A stretch of DNA of 64,000 nt from Phaeacidiphilus oryzae TH49 (lineage in GTDB: Bacteria; Actinomycetota; Actinomycetes; Streptomycetales; Streptomycetaceae): positions 1,558,055 through 1,622,054 of the forward strand of contig NZ_JQMQ01000005.1 of the NCBI RefSeq assembly GCF_000744815.1, read 5' to 3'. The notes under the pieces are model-generated. The model saw only the letters and a program-made list of their open reading frames with translations. It did no database searches and had not been told where the DNA came from. This document shows, in pieces, positions 1-8,818 of the stretch (the stretch's first letter is position 1; each line of letters starts with the position of its first letter). The translations under genes were made by a program, and so were the position numbers.

Positions 1-1580
1 CGGGCCGCGTCGGCGGTGTGGCCGAGCTTCTGCGCCATGCTGCCGAGGGCGGCGTCGGCCAGGGCGTACTCCAGGGTGGTGGAGGGGCCGTGGTCGTAGT
101 CGTAGTCGCCGGGCTTGTGCGGGGCGTCCGGGTTGAGCATGACGTAACCGTCTTGCAGGTACGTCGAGTTGGCGCCGCGGCCCTCGAACTGGGAGGAGGC
201 CGGCGGCTCGGAGTCGGCGTTCTTCTTCAGCGCCTGGTAGGCCTCGTTCTCATAGCCCTTGAGCAGGCCCTGGTTGAAGGCGTTCACCAGGTACGGGGTG
301 ACCGGGTCGCCGGTCATGATGTTGGTCTCGACCGTGCCGTAGCCCCACTTGGGCAGCCAGCCGCCCTGCTCGTCGACCTTGAGAAGGGAGATCGCCATGT
401 CGCGGGACTGCTGGGGGGCGAGGAGGGAGAGCAGCTGGGCCTGGGAGCGGTAGGTGTCCCAGAGCGACCAGTTCTGGTAGTACGTGAACCCCTTCGCGGT
501 GTGCACCTGATCGTCCCAGCCCCGGTACTGGCCGGTGACGTCGGTGCCGGTGTTCGGCGAGGCGAGGGAGTGGTAGAGGGCGGTGTAGTAGGCCCGGCGG
601 CGGTCGCTGGTGCCGCCCTGGATCTGGGCCTTCTCCAGCCAGCTCTCCCAGGTGTGCTGGGTGGCCGCCCTGCGCTGGTCGAAACCGCCGGCGCCTTCGG
701 CCTGGAGGTTGCGCAGGGCGCCCGCGGTGCTGACGTACGACACGGCGGTGGTGGCGGTGACGGTGCGGTCGGCGGTGCTGCCCCCGCTGGTGTCGAAGCG
801 GGCGAAGGCGCCGCGCAGGCCGCTGCCGGTGGAGGAGTCCGAGCCGTCGGTGACCGTGCTGCCGGACCAGGTGCCGTGATCGGTGAAGGGCCGGTCGAAG
901 CGGGTCACGGTGTAGACGGTGTAGGGGCGGGTGCCCTGACAGAAGCCGCTGCCGGTGACGGTGGCGGCGATGGTCCGGTCGTCCAGGACGGTGACCGTGC
1001 TGCTGCTCACGCTGTGCAGCGCCTGACCGCTGTTGAGCAGGACGTTGGCCTTCGCGCCGGCGGAGGCCGGGAAGGTGTAGCGCTGGACGCCGGTGTGGGT
1101 GGTGGCGGTCAGCTCGGCGTTGATCTTGCTGCCGTCGGGCTGGCTCAGGCCGACCTGGTAGTAGCCGGCGGTGGCCTGCTCGTCGGCGTGACTGTAGGGG
1201 GCGGCGTACGCGGCGTCGTCGGTGGACGTGATGTCGCCGGTGGTGGGCAGCACGGGGAGGTCGCCGCCGAGGCCGCAGCCGACGCCGGAGAGGTGCACCA
1301 TGCTGAAGCCGCGGATGCTGGACTGGGTGTAGTCGTAGCCGGTGTTGTGGCCGGTGTCCGGCGAGATCTGCACCTCGCCGAAGGGGGCCATGGCGCCGGG
1401 GTAGGTGTTGCCGTCGTTCTCGGTCCCGATGAAGGGGTTGACCAGATCGGTCAGTTGACCGGGGGTGGCGGTGGTCGCCGCGTGGGCGGCGGGGCTGGCG
1501 AATGCCCCTATGCAGCAGACGGCCGCGAGCGCGCCCAGGGCGCGTCTCCAACCGCGTGGAAACGAATGACTCTGCGTCAA
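1..1580 (-). CDS. secreted GH92 family glycosidase (alpha-mannosidase type), 3' end outside window
   Basis: The protein is predicted to be exported and to release mannose from alpha-mannosides, as GH92 enzymes do with calcium. Visible are a basic then hydrophobic signal peptide (about residues 1-35, ending ASPAAHA), the family hallmark GTENDGNTYPGAMAPFG near residue 52, and NWSLWDTYRSQ plus GWLPKWGYG further on. About 526 codons are present and the frame runs off position 1, so the catalytic C-terminal part is missing. I chose the TTG at 1580 because AAGGAG lies 9 nt upstream and no other start sits in frame above it. A perfect palindrome and a TTGACA box lie just upstream, which suggests sugar-responsive repression. 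The family is secure; the exact linkage specificity is not. Confidence 0.9.
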   Translation of the reverse strand, partial: MTQSHSFPRGWRRALGALAAVCCIGAFASPAAHAATTATPGQLTDLVNPFIGTENDGNTYPGAMAPFGEVQISPDTGHNTGYDYTQSSIRGFSMVHLSGVGCGLGGDLPVLPTTGDITSTDDAAYAAPYSHADEQATAGYYQVGLSQPDGSKINAELTATTHTGVQRYTFPASAGAKANVLLNSGQALHSVSSSTVTVLDDRTIAATVTGSGFCQGTRPYTVYTVTRFDRPFTDHGTWSGSTVTDGSDSSTGSGLRGAFARFDTSGGSTADRTVTATTAVSYVSTAGALRNLQAEGAGGFDQRRAATQHTWESWLEKAQIQGGTSDRRRAYYTALYHSLASPNTGTDVTGQYRGWDDQVHTAKGFTYYQNWSLWDTYRSQAQLLSLLAPQQSRDMAISLLKVDEQGGWLPKWGYGTVETNIMTGDPVTPYLVNAFNQGLLKGYENEAYQALKKNADSEPPASSQFEGRGANSTYLQDGYVMLNPDAPHKPGDYDYDHGPSTTLEYALADAALGSMAQKLGHTADAA

Positions 1581-1604
1581 GATCCCGCGCTCCTTCGCGC
1601 TTTG

Positions 1605-1616
1605 GACAACGTTGTC
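1605..1616. promoter_or_regulatory. LacI-like operator palindrome upstream of the GH92 gene
   Basis: GACAACGTTGTC is a perfect 12-bp palindrome 25 bp before the GH92 start. Palindromes centred on CG are typical of LacI-family operators at actinobacterial glycosidase genes. The cognate regulator is not in the window. Assignment to LacI is inferred. Confidence 0.6.
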
Positions 1617-1637
1617 GGTGGCACGCGTTTAGATGGC

Positions 1638-1667
1638 AGGATGGTTGCGCTGGTACGGAGCTGTCAA
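1638..1667 (-). promoter_or_regulatory. candidate promoter of the GH92 gene
   Basis: A perfect -35 TTGACA (1667-1662) is followed after 18 nt by a weak -10, CATCCT (1643-1638). The operator-like palindrome lies about 20 bp downstream, where bound repressor would block elongation. The -10 is the uncertain part. Confidence 0.35.
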
Positions 1668-1712
1668 GATTCCGTGCCTGATCAGGATGTGACTGGGCGT
1701 CAGAGTGGGGCG

Positions 1713-2070
1713 CCCCGGGCGGTGGCGGCGAAGCCGCGCAAGCAGGGGCGCGGGGTTGCCGCGGCGAAGCCGCGCAAGCAGGGGCGCGGGGAACTGCGCG
1801 GCCGAGCGGCTACGGCGCCGCGCACGGCGACGGCGACCGGGTTGCAACCCAGGCCCCGTCGCCGCGCGCGGCGGAGTGCGGCGCCGCGCCCGGCCGGGCC
1901 CGGTCGCGCGGCCCCGAGGTTGCCGCGGCGAAGCCGCGCAATCAGGGGCGCGGGGAACTGCGCGGCCGAGCGGCTACGGCGCCGCGCACGGCGACGGCGA
2001 CCGGGTTGCAACCCGGACCCCGTTGCCGCGTGCGGCGGAGTGCGGCGGAGTGCGGCGCCGCGCCCGGCCG
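1713..2070. repeat. dispersed GC-rich intergenic repeat, two to three units
   Basis: The GH92/recQ gap contains two exact copies of GGGGCGCGGGGAACTGCGCG at 1781-1800 and 1945-1964. A truncated copy starts near 1754. Each full copy is followed by a CGGCTACGGCGCCGC segment and a GGGTTGCAACCC palindrome. The same unit recurs near 4.2, 37.9 and 48.6 kb. No coding signal is seen here. Confidence 0.85.
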
Positions 2071-2071
2071 C

Positions 2072-4069
2072 TCAGAACTCCGGGTCGTCCGGGTACGGGG
2101 GCTCGTCGTCGGGGAAGGGGGGCTCGTCGTGGTCGGGGGTGAAGGAGGTGACCGGCGCGGCAGGCGCCTGGTCCGCCAGGACCTTGAGGATGGACTCGCC
2201 GTACTTGGCGAGCTTGTTCTCGCCCACGCCGTTCAGCGCGCCCAGCGCGGCCACGCTGCCGGGACGCGTCGTCGCGATCTCGCGCAGCGTCGCGTCGTGG
2301 AAGACGACGTACGCCGGCACGCCCTGCTCCTTCGCCGTGCTCGCGCGCCAGGCGCGGAGCGCCTCGAAGACGGGCGCGGCCGACTCGGGGAGGTCGACCG
2401 GGGCCTTCTTGGCCTTGGGGCCGGAGGACGAGGAGGAGGACGAGCGCGAGCGCTCCACCCGCTTCGGTTCGCGCCGGAGCTGGACCTCCCGCTCGCGGTT
2501 GAGGACGGAGGCGCTGCCCTCCGTGAGCACCAGCGCGCCGTACTCGCTCTCGACGCCGAGGAGGGACTGCGCCAGCAGCTGCCGGACGACCCCGCGCCAT
2601 TCGGCGACCGACAGCTCGGTGCCGATGCCGAAGACCGACAGCTGGTCGTGGCGGAACTGGTCGATCTTCGGGGTGTGCTTGCCGAGGAGGATGTCGATCA
2701 GGTGGCCCGCGCCGAACTTCTGCCGGCGCTCGCGGTCCAGGCGGACCACGGTGGAGAGCAGCTTCTGCGCCGGCACGGTCGCGTCCCAGGTCTCCGGCGG
2801 CGTGAGGCAGGTGTCGCAGTTGCCGCAGTTCGCGCTCTCGGCCTTCTGGCCGAAGTACTCCAGGAGGCGGGCGCGCCGGCAGTCCACCGTCTCGCAGAGC
2901 GCCAGCATCGCGTCGACGTGCTCGCCCAGGCGGCGGCGGTGGGCGTCGTCGCCCTCCGAGGTCTCGATCATCTTGCGCTGCTGGACGACGTCCTGGAGTC
3001 CGTACGCCAGCCAGGCCGTGGACGGCAGGCCGTCGCGGCCGGCCCGGCCGGTCTCCTGGTAGTAGCCCTCGACCGACTTCGGCAGGTCGAGGTGGGCGAC
3101 GAAGCGGACGTCCGGCTTGTCGATGCCCATCCCGAAGGCGATGGTGGCGACCATCACCAGGCCCTCCTCGCGGAGGAAGCGGGACTGGTGGTCGGCGCGG
3201 GTCCCGGCGTCCAGGCCGGCGTGGTACGGCAGGGCCGGGATGCCGTTCTGGACCAGGAAGTCGGCGGTCTTCTCCACCGAGGCGCGGGAGAGGCAGTAGA
3301 CGATGCCGGCCTCGCCCGGGTGCTCGTTGCGGAGGAAGGAGAGCAGTTGGCGCTTCGGCTCGTTCTTGGGCTCGATCCGGTACTGGATGTTGGGCCGGTC
3401 GAAGCCGGCCACGAAGTGCCGGGCCTCCGGCTCGGTGAGCTGGAGGCGGTGGGCGATCTCGGCGCGGGTGGCCTCGGTGGCGGTCGCGGTCAGCGCGATC
3501 CGCGGGACGTTCGGCCAGCGCTCGTGGAGCTGGGACAGTTCCAGGTAGTCCGGGCGGAAGTCGTGGCCCCACTGGGCGACGCAGTGCGCCTCGTCGATGG
3601 CGAAGAGAGAGATCTCGGCGCGGTCCAGAAGGTCCTTGACGGCGGGCAGCCTCAGGCGCTCGGGGGCGAGGTAGAGGAGGTCCAACTCGCCGTGCAGCAG
3701 GGCCTGTTCGGTGGCGGTGCGCTCGTCGGGGAACTGGGTGGAGTTCAGGAAGCCGGCCCGGACGCCGAGCGCGCGGAGGGCGTCGACCTGGTCCTGCATC
3801 AGGGCGATGAGGGGGGAGACGACGATGCCGGTGCCGCGGCGGACGAGGGCGGGGATCTGGTAGCAGAGCGACTTTCCGCCGCCCGTCGGCATCAGGACGA
3901 GCGCGTCTCCGCCGGCGACGAGGTGGTCGATGATCTCGCTCTGGCGGCCGCGGAAGGAGTCGTAGCCGAAGACCCGGCGCAGGGTGTCGAGCGCGGCGGG
4001 ATCACCGGCGGGGGTGGTGCCGGTGATGTCGTCGTTCGGGTCGGTCGCCAGGTCGTCCGCAAGAGCCAT
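2072..4069 (-). CDS. recQ: ATP-dependent DNA helicase RecQ
   Basis: This is a 3'-5' DNA helicase acting in recombinational repair and fork restart. Walker A GGGKS lies at residues 63-67, the DEAH box at 159-162 followed by WGHDFRPDY, and helicase motif VI as [11 protein letters not shown] zinc-binding set of cysteines (CETVDC, then CGNCDTC) sits near residues 390-420, followed by an RQC-like winged helix and a C-terminal HRDC-like segment with [12 protein letters not shown]. At 665 aa it is slightly longer than typical RecQ because of a serine-rich and acidic linker and tail. It starts at ATG 4069 behind a weak GGCGGG and lies between two dispersed-repeat loci, apparently monocistronic. Confidence 0.97.
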   Translation of the reverse strand: MALADDLATDPNDDITGTTPAGDPAALDTLRRVFGYDSFRGRQSEIIDHLVAGGDALVLMPTGGGKSLCYQIPALVRRGTGIVVSPLIALMQDQVDALRALGVRAGFLNSTQFPDERTATEQALLHGELDLLYLAPERLRLPAVKDLLDRAEISLFAIDEAHCVAQWGHDFRPDYLELSQLHERWPNVPRIALTATATEATRAEIAHRLQLTEPEARHFVAGFDRPNIQYRIEPKNEPKRQLLSFLRNEHPGEAGIVYCLSRASVEKTADFLVQNGIPALPYHAGLDAGTRADHQSRFLREEGLVMVATIAFGMGIDKPDVRFVAHLDLPKSVEGYYQETGRAGRDGLPSTAWLAYGLQDVVQQRKMIETSEGDDAHRRRLGEHVDAMLALCETVDCRRARLLEYFGQKAESANCGNCDTCLTPPETWDATVPAQKLLSTVVRLDRERRQKFGAGHLIDILLGKHTPKIDQFRHDQLSVFGIGTELSVAEWRGVVRQLLAQSLLGVESEYGALVLTEGSASVLNREREVQLRREPKRVERSRSSSSSSSGPKAKKAPVDLPESAAPVFEALRAWRASTAKEQGVPAYVVFHDATLREIATTRPGSVAALGALNGVGENKLAKYGESILKVLADQAPAAPVTSFTPDHDEPPFPDDEPPYPDDPEF

Positions 4070-4191
4070 CCCGCCATGCTAACGGCCCCCGCGGGCCTCC
4101 CCCGCCCCGTTGGGCGAGCCTGTGGATAACTCTGCGTTCGCCTCCCCCGCGCCTTGCCGCTTACCGCGCTTCGCGGCGCGATGTCGCGCGC

Positions 4192-4384
4192 CGCCCTGCG
4201 CAGCGCCGCAGGCGCAAATCGGGGGCGCGGGGAACTGCGCGCCCAGCCGGCTACGGCGCCGCACCCGGCAACGGCGTGGGAGGGTTGCACCCCGGCCTCC
4301 GCTGCCGCGTGCGGACCGTAAGCGGCGGGCCGCGCAGTTCCCCGCGCCCCTGACTGGCGCCTGCGGCGCTGCGCAGGGCGCGCG
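4192..4384. repeat. inverted pair of the dispersed GC-rich repeat
   Basis: GGGGCGCGGGGAACTGCGCG at 4222-4241 faces its exact reverse complement at 4331-4350. The flanks are also inverted: CTGCGCAGCGCCGCAGGCGC before the first copy and its complement after the second. Together they make arms of roughly 50 bp with a central region of about 90 bp. The element lies downstream of the alcohol dehydrogenase stop and upstream of recQ. Confidence 0.85.
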
Positions 4385-4387
4385 CCC

Positions 4388-5515
4388 CTACCAGTCCTGC
4401 TCGCCGTAGACGATCACGCCGCGGAGGTTGCGGCCCGCGCGCATGTCGGCGTAGCCCTGGTTGATCTCCTCCAGGCGGTAGGTGGTGGTGATCAGCTCGT
4501 CGAGCTTCAGCCTGCCCGCGCGGTAGGACTCCAGCAGGCGGGGGATCTGGGTGCGGGGGCCGATGCCGCCGAAGATCGCGCCCTGGAGGCGCTTCTGGAG
4601 GAGGGTCAGGGTGAAGAGGTTGACCTTGGCGTCGATCTGGTCGTAGGACCCCATGCCGGTCACCACGACCTGGCCGCCCTTGGCGGTGAGGTCCAGCGCC
4701 GGCTGGAGGTGGTCGCCGTCGGTGTAGCCGATGGTCAGGATGGTGGTGTTGGCCATCTGGCCCCAGGTGATCTCGCCGATCGGGCCGGCCGCGTCGGCCA
4801 TCGACGCGTAGGCGTGGGTCGCGCCCAGCTCCAGCGCCTTCTTCCGCTTGAACTCGACCGGGTCCACCGCGATCACGTACCGGGCTCCGGCCGCCGCCGC
4901 GCCCTGCACCGCGTTGATCCCGACGCCGCCGACGCCGACCACCGCCACGGTGTCGCCCGCCTTGGTCTCGCCGATCTCGACCGCGGAGCCCCAGCCGGTG
5001 GAGACGCCGCAGCCCAGCAGGGCGGCCTTGTCCAGCGGCACATCCTTCTCGATCTTGATCACGGAGGCCTGGTTGACCGTCACATACGGGGCGAAGGTGC
5101 CGAGGAGGCACATCGGGAAGATCGGCTGGTCGCCCATGGTGATCCGGTGGGTGCCGTCCGAGAGGGCCTTGCCGCCGAGCAGCCCGGCGCCGTGGTCGCA
5201 GAGGTTCTGCAGGCCGCTGGAGCAGGGCCGGCAGGTGCCGCAGGCGGGGATGAAGGCGAGGACCACGTGGTCCCCCTCCTCCAGCCCGGTCACCCCGGGG
5301 CCGACCTTGGTGACCGTGCCGGCGCCCTCGTGCCCGCCGAGCGCGGGATAGCCGCCGATCGGGGTCGCGCCGGTGCGCAGGTGCTCGTCGGAGTGGCAGA
5401 GCCCGGACGCGGCCAACCGCACCTGGACCTCTCCGGCGACGGGGTCGCCGAGGTCGATCTCCGCGATCTCCCAGTCCTTGCCGGGGGCGGTGAGGATGGC
5501 GGCCTTCGTCTTCAT
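4388..5515 (-). CDS. zinc-dependent alcohol dehydrogenase, NDMA-dependent (Rxyl_3153-like) type
   Basis: A 375-aa medium-chain dehydrogenase. Catalytic zinc ligands are visible as C40 and H62/E63 (GGHEGAG), structural zinc ligands as C92, C95, C98 and C106, and a GVGGVG dinucleotide motif lies near residue 195. The overall sequence resembles the actinobacterial class whose nicotinamide is tightly bound and which is assayed with the artificial acceptor NDMA. Members of that family have been linked to the cofactor mycofactocin. I chose ATG 5515 because GGAGGGAC precedes it and the reading frame above lacks family similarity. It is divergent from an acyl-CoA synthetase, which could act on the resulting acid. 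The subfamily call is from memory of the sequence pattern. Confidence 0.85.
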   Translation of the reverse strand: MKTKAAILTAPGKDWEIAEIDLGDPVAGEVQVRLAASGLCHSDEHLRTGATPIGGYPALGGHEGAGTVTKVGPGVTGLEEGDHVVLAFIPACGTCRPCSSGLQNLCDHGAGLLGGKALSDGTHRITMGDQPIFPMCLLGTFAPYVTVNQASVIKIEKDVPLDKAALLGCGVSTGWGSAVEIGETKAGDTVAVVGVGGVGINAVQGAAAAGARYVIAVDPVEFKRKKALELGATHAYASMADAAGPIGEITWGQMANTTILTIGYTDGDHLQPALDLTAKGGQVVVTGMGSYDQIDAKVNLFTLTLLQKRLQGAIFGGIGPRTQIPRLLESYRAGRLKLDELITTTYRLEEINQGYADMRAGRNLRGVIVYGEQDW

Positions 5516-5783
5516 GCGGTGTCCCTCCCGAGGGATCCGTAGGAGTCGGCGCGGCGCGGCTGCCCATCCGGGCAGGCCGGAGGAGCTGACCCGACGGTAG
5601 ACCGGGACCGGCCAATCCGCCAGGGTCGCCACAGGCCCGGATGGGCGGCCACAACGGCCCGCCGCACGCCCCTGTGGACGGCCCTCGGCACGACCGCCCC
5701 GAACTGCTCGGTGCAGGGGGATGGTGCGCGGCGGAGCCCGGTCGTACGGTCGAGCGGGAACGGATGATCATCAGGAGGTACGC
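5516..5783. other. divergent intergenic region, alcohol dehydrogenase / acyl-CoA synthetase
   Basis: This stretch must hold promoters for both flanking genes. TACGGT at 5745-5750 could be a -10 for the rightward gene, but no convincing -35 accompanies it. I see no strong palindrome and no small gene. Confidence 0.4.
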
Positions 5784-7589
5784 GTGACCGAGCTGCGGCT
5801 GACGGAGGATCAGGTCCAGGAGCGGCTGACCGCCCCGGGGGCGTTCTTCGAGATGGAGACCGTGGAGGTACGCGGTGTCCGGCTGCGGGCCTGGAAGAAC
5901 TCGCCACCGACCCTGCGCGCGGTGCTCGAGGCCTCCCGCGGCCACGGCGGGAAGCCGTTCCTGGTCCTGGGCGAGGAGCGGTACAGCTTCGAGGAGCACT
6001 ACCGCGCGGTGGCGGCGCTGGCGCGGCGCCTGGTCGGCCGGTACGGGATCCGGAAGGGCGACCGGGTCGCCATCGCGATGCGCAATCTGCCGCAGTGGTC
6101 GATGGCCTTCTGGGCGGTGGTCTCGATCGGGGCGGTCGCGGTGCCGCTGAACTCGTGGTGGACCGCCGAGGAGCTGGAGTTCGCCCTCCGCGACTCCGGC
6201 ACCCGCCTGGTCTTCACCGACAGCCGACTGGAGGAGCGCCTGTCGGAGGTGCTGCCCGAGCTCGGCATCCCGTCGGTCGTCACCCGGATCAGGGCCGACG
6301 AGGCGAGCGGGCGCTCGGCGGGCTCCGGCGCCGGCGGGAGCCGTCTGCGGGACGGCGCCGTCCACTTCGACGAGCTGATGGCCGACCCGCAGGCGTCCGG
6401 AGCGCCCGGAGCACCCGGCGCCGAGCCGCCCGCGGTGGAGGACGAGCCGCCCGCGGTGGAGCTGGAGCCGGAGGACGACGCCACCATCCTCTACACCTCG
6501 GGGACGACCGGCCGCCCGAAGGGCGCCCTGGGCACCCACCGCAACTCCGCCGGCAACATCCTCACCACCGTCTACGCCGGGATGGCCCCGCAGGTCGCGG
6601 CCGGCGCCACGGTGGAGGAGCTGCTCGCGGCCTCGGCCTCCGGCGACCAGTCGCGGGTGACGCTGCTGTCGGTGCCGTTCTTCCACGCGACCGGCCTTCA
6701 CTCGGTGCTGGTCTGCTCGCTGGCGCTGGGCGGGAAGCTGGTCCTGATGCACAAGTGGGATCCGGAGGAGGCGCTGCGGCTGATCGAGCGCGAGCGGGTG
6801 ACCGGCTTCGGCGGCGTGCCGACGATCGCCTGGCAGGTGCTCAACCACCCGCGCTTCGAGGAGTTCGACACCTCCAGCCTGACCGGGGTGAGCTACGGCG
6901 GCGCGCCCGCCTCCCCCGCCCTGGTGGAGCTGATCGGCAGCCGGCTGCCGGAGCGCAGCCCCGGCATCGGCTACGGGCTGACCGAGACCTCGGCCGGCTG
7001 CGCCTACAACAACGACGAGGAGTACCGGCAGCGGCCGGACAGCGTCGGCCGGCCCTCGCCGGTCGCGGACGCCCGGATCGTCGCGCCGGACGGGGAGACC
7101 GACCTGCCGGTGGGCGAGGTCGGCGAACTCCTCATCCGCGGGCCGCAGGTGGTGACCGGCTACTGGAACCGGCCGGACGCGACGGCGAACGCCTTCACCG
7201 ACGGCTGGCTGCACACCGGCGACCTGGCCAGGCTCGACGAGGAGGGCCACATCTTCATCGTCGACCGGGCGAAGGACATGGTGATCCGCGGCGGCGAGAA
7301 CGTCTACTGCACCGAGGTCGAGTCGGCGCTGGTGGAGCATCCGGCGGTGTTCGAGTCGGCGGTGATCGGGGTGCCGCACCGCGAACTCGGCGAGGAGGTC
7401 GGCGCGGTGGTCCACCTGCGGCCGGGGCAGTCGGCGACGCCGGAGGAGCTGAGCGCGTTCCTGGGCAAGCATCTGGCGGCGTTCAAGGTGCCGACCCACT
7501 GGTGGCTGCGCCACGAGGAGCTGCCGCACAACCCGAACGGCAAGCTGATGAAGACCCAGCTGCGGAAGGAGCTCCTGCCGGAGGGCTGA
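5784..7589 (+). CDS. AMP-dependent acyl-CoA synthetase (class I adenylate-forming)
   Basis: The enzyme activates a carboxylic acid to its acyl-AMP and then its CoA thioester. The phosphate-binding signature YTSGTTGRPKG is near residue 237, GYGLTETS near 395, the GWLHTGDLA / RAKDMVIRGGENVY hinge near 475-510, and the catalytic lysine in NPNGKLMKTQ near the C-terminus. The GTG at 5784 is preceded by AGGAGG at 5773-5778. Between the N-terminal domain and the P-loop is a low-complexity linker with a duplicated EPPAVE motif. At 601 aa it is somewhat longer than usual for this reason. The substrate (fatty, aryl or other acid) cannot be told from sequence. Confidence 0.92.
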   Translation: MTELRLTEDQVQERLTAPGAFFEMETVEVRGVRLRAWKNSPPTLRAVLEASRGHGGKPFLVLGEERYSFEEHYRAVAALARRLVGRYGIRKGDRVAIAMRNLPQWSMAFWAVVSIGAVAVPLNSWWTAEELEFALRDSGTRLVFTDSRLEERLSEVLPELGIPSVVTRIRADEASGRSAGSGAGGSRLRDGAVHFDELMADPQASGAPGAPGAEPPAVEDEPPAVELEPEDDATILYTSGTTGRPKGALGTHRNSAGNILTTVYAGMAPQVAAGATVEELLAASASGDQSRVTLLSVPFFHATGLHSVLVCSLALGGKLVLMHKWDPEEALRLIERERVTGFGGVPTIAWQVLNHPRFEEFDTSSLTGVSYGGAPASPALVELIGSRLPERSPGIGYGLTETSAGCAYNNDEEYRQRPDSVGRPSPVADARIVAPDGETDLPVGEVGELLIRGPQVVTGYWNRPDATANAFTDGWLHTGDLARLDEEGHIFIVDRAKDMVIRGGENVYCTEVESALVEHPAVFESAVIGVPHRELGEEVGAVVHLRPGQSATPEELSAFLGKHLAAFKVPTHWWLRHEELPHNPNGKLMKTQLRKELLPEG

Positions 7590-7611
7590 AGAAGCCCGCA
7601 GAGGCCGGAGA

Positions 7612-7683
7612 AGCCGTGGAAACCACCGGAGCCGCGGAAACCGCCGGAGCCGTGGAGGCCGCGGAAGCCGCGGAAGGCGCCGG
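7612..7683. repeat. 18-bp degenerate tandem repeat, four units
   Basis: Four head-to-tail 18-bp units beginning AGCCGTGG or AGCCGCGG run from 7612 to 7683. They fill the gap between the convergent acyl-CoA synthetase and NHL-repeat genes. No strong terminator hairpin is evident. Confidence 0.7.
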
Positions 7684-7686
7684 GGG

Positions 7687-8718
7687 TCAGCCCGCTCGGA
7701 GGCGCCGGAGCTTCTGGACTCCGCGCAGCCGGGCCGGCTCCGGGACGCCGGGGAAGAGGGTCGGCCAGTCCGCGTGGCCGACCTCGCCGACATAGAGGTC
7801 GCCGGCGGAGTCGAAGGCCAGGGCGTGCGGGGAGAGGAACTGCCCCGGCGCCTGGCCGGGCGCGGCCAGCACCCCGGCCGAGATCTCGGAGAGGACGGTG
7901 CCGTCCTCCGCCAGGACGGTCACCCGGGGCCCCAGGTTGGGCACCTCGTACTTGATCGCCCCACGTGGCGCCAACTCCCCCACCACCAGCCGGAGTCGGC
8001 CGTCCTCGCCGAGGTGGGCGGCGAGGCCGCTGGGCCGGTGGATCCCGTTGACGGCGGAGAGGAAGCGGCCGTCGGCGTCGAAGACCTGCACCCGGTGGTT
8101 CTCCCGGTCGGCGACCAGCACCCGGCCGTCGCGGGGATCCACCGCGAGGTTGTGCGGAAGGTTGAACTGCCCTTCGCGGGCCCCTGGTTCGCCCCAGCCC
8201 CCGATCAGCCGGGCGGTGCCGCCGTCCAGCGCGTAGACGTGCACCCGGGCGTTGCCGTAGCCGTCCGAGACGTAGAGGCGGCCGTCCGGGCCGACCGCGG
8301 TGTGGGTGCAGCAGCAGAACGGGCCGCCGCTCATCGGCTCCACGGGGCTGCCTGGCACACCGATCTCCAGCAGCGGTTCGCCGTCCAGGGTGTAGCGGCG
8401 GACGGTGTGGTCGCCGTTGTCGGTGAGCCAGAGGCTCTCGCCGTCCGGGTGCAGCGCGGCGCCGTGCGGGTTGACGAACGCGCCCTCGCCCCAGGACTGC
8501 TGGAAGTCCCCGTCGGCGTCGACCACGACCACCGGGTGCGGTCCCCGGTTGAAGAGGTAGACCCAGTCGCGGCGGTCGACGGCGATGCCGGCGGTATCGC
8601 CGAGCTCGAACCCGGCGGGCAGCCGCGGCCAGGACTCCTCCGGGGTGAAGCGGTACGGGTCCGATCCCAGGGCCCAGGGGTCACTCCGGCTCAGGCTCAC
8701 AGCTTTCGACGCTGACAC
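7687..8718 (-). CDS. NHL-repeat beta-propeller protein
   Basis: A 343-aa protein made of repeated units that contain motifs such as VNPHGAALHPDG, LYVSDGYGNARVHVY, NLPHNLAVDPRDGRVLVADRENHRVQVF and LSPHALAFD. These are NHL repeats like those of the peptidyl-alpha-hydroxyglycine amidating-lyase fold. No signal peptide or membrane segment is visible, so it is probably cytoplasmic. An odd Cys-Cys-Cys-Thr-His stretch (FCCCTHTAVGPDG) lies mid-protein and might bind a metal. The start is uncertain: GTG 8718 has only weak GGGA upstream and an in-frame GTG lies a few codons later. The function is unknown. Confidence 0.8.
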   Translation of the reverse strand: MSASKAVSLSRSDPWALGSDPYRFTPEESWPRLPAGFELGDTAGIAVDRRDWVYLFNRGPHPVVVVDADGDFQQSWGEGAFVNPHGAALHPDGESLWLTDNGDHTVRRYTLDGEPLLEIGVPGSPVEPMSGGPFCCCTHTAVGPDGRLYVSDGYGNARVHVYALDGGTARLIGGWGEPGAREGQFNLPHNLAVDPRDGRVLVADRENHRVQVFDADGRFLSAVNGIHRPSGLAAHLGEDGRLRLVVGELAPRGAIKYEVPNLGPRVTVLAEDGTVLSEISAGVLAAPGQAPGQFLSPHALAFDSAGDLYVGEVGHADWPTLFPGVPEPARLRGVQKLRRLRAG

Positions 8719-8818
8719 AGCCGTATGTCCCGCGCAATGCCTGAGGCGACGTCAGCCCCGGTGCTGTTGCGGGGAGTTGAGTCCGATCCGGCGGCGGGGC
8801 CGGACGCCGGGGAGCGGT

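Noticed and set aside
18-3062. A 1014-codon open frame on the plus strand across the GH92 and recQ genes
   Set aside because: It is antisense to two well-supported genes, has a biased Arg/Ala/Gly composition and matches no family; in DNA this GC-rich long antisense frames are expected.
4251-7793. A 1180-codon minus-strand open frame
   Set aside because: It crosses the acyl-CoA synthetase and alcohol dehydrogenase in wrong frames with low-complexity composition. The true genes carry catalytic motifs.
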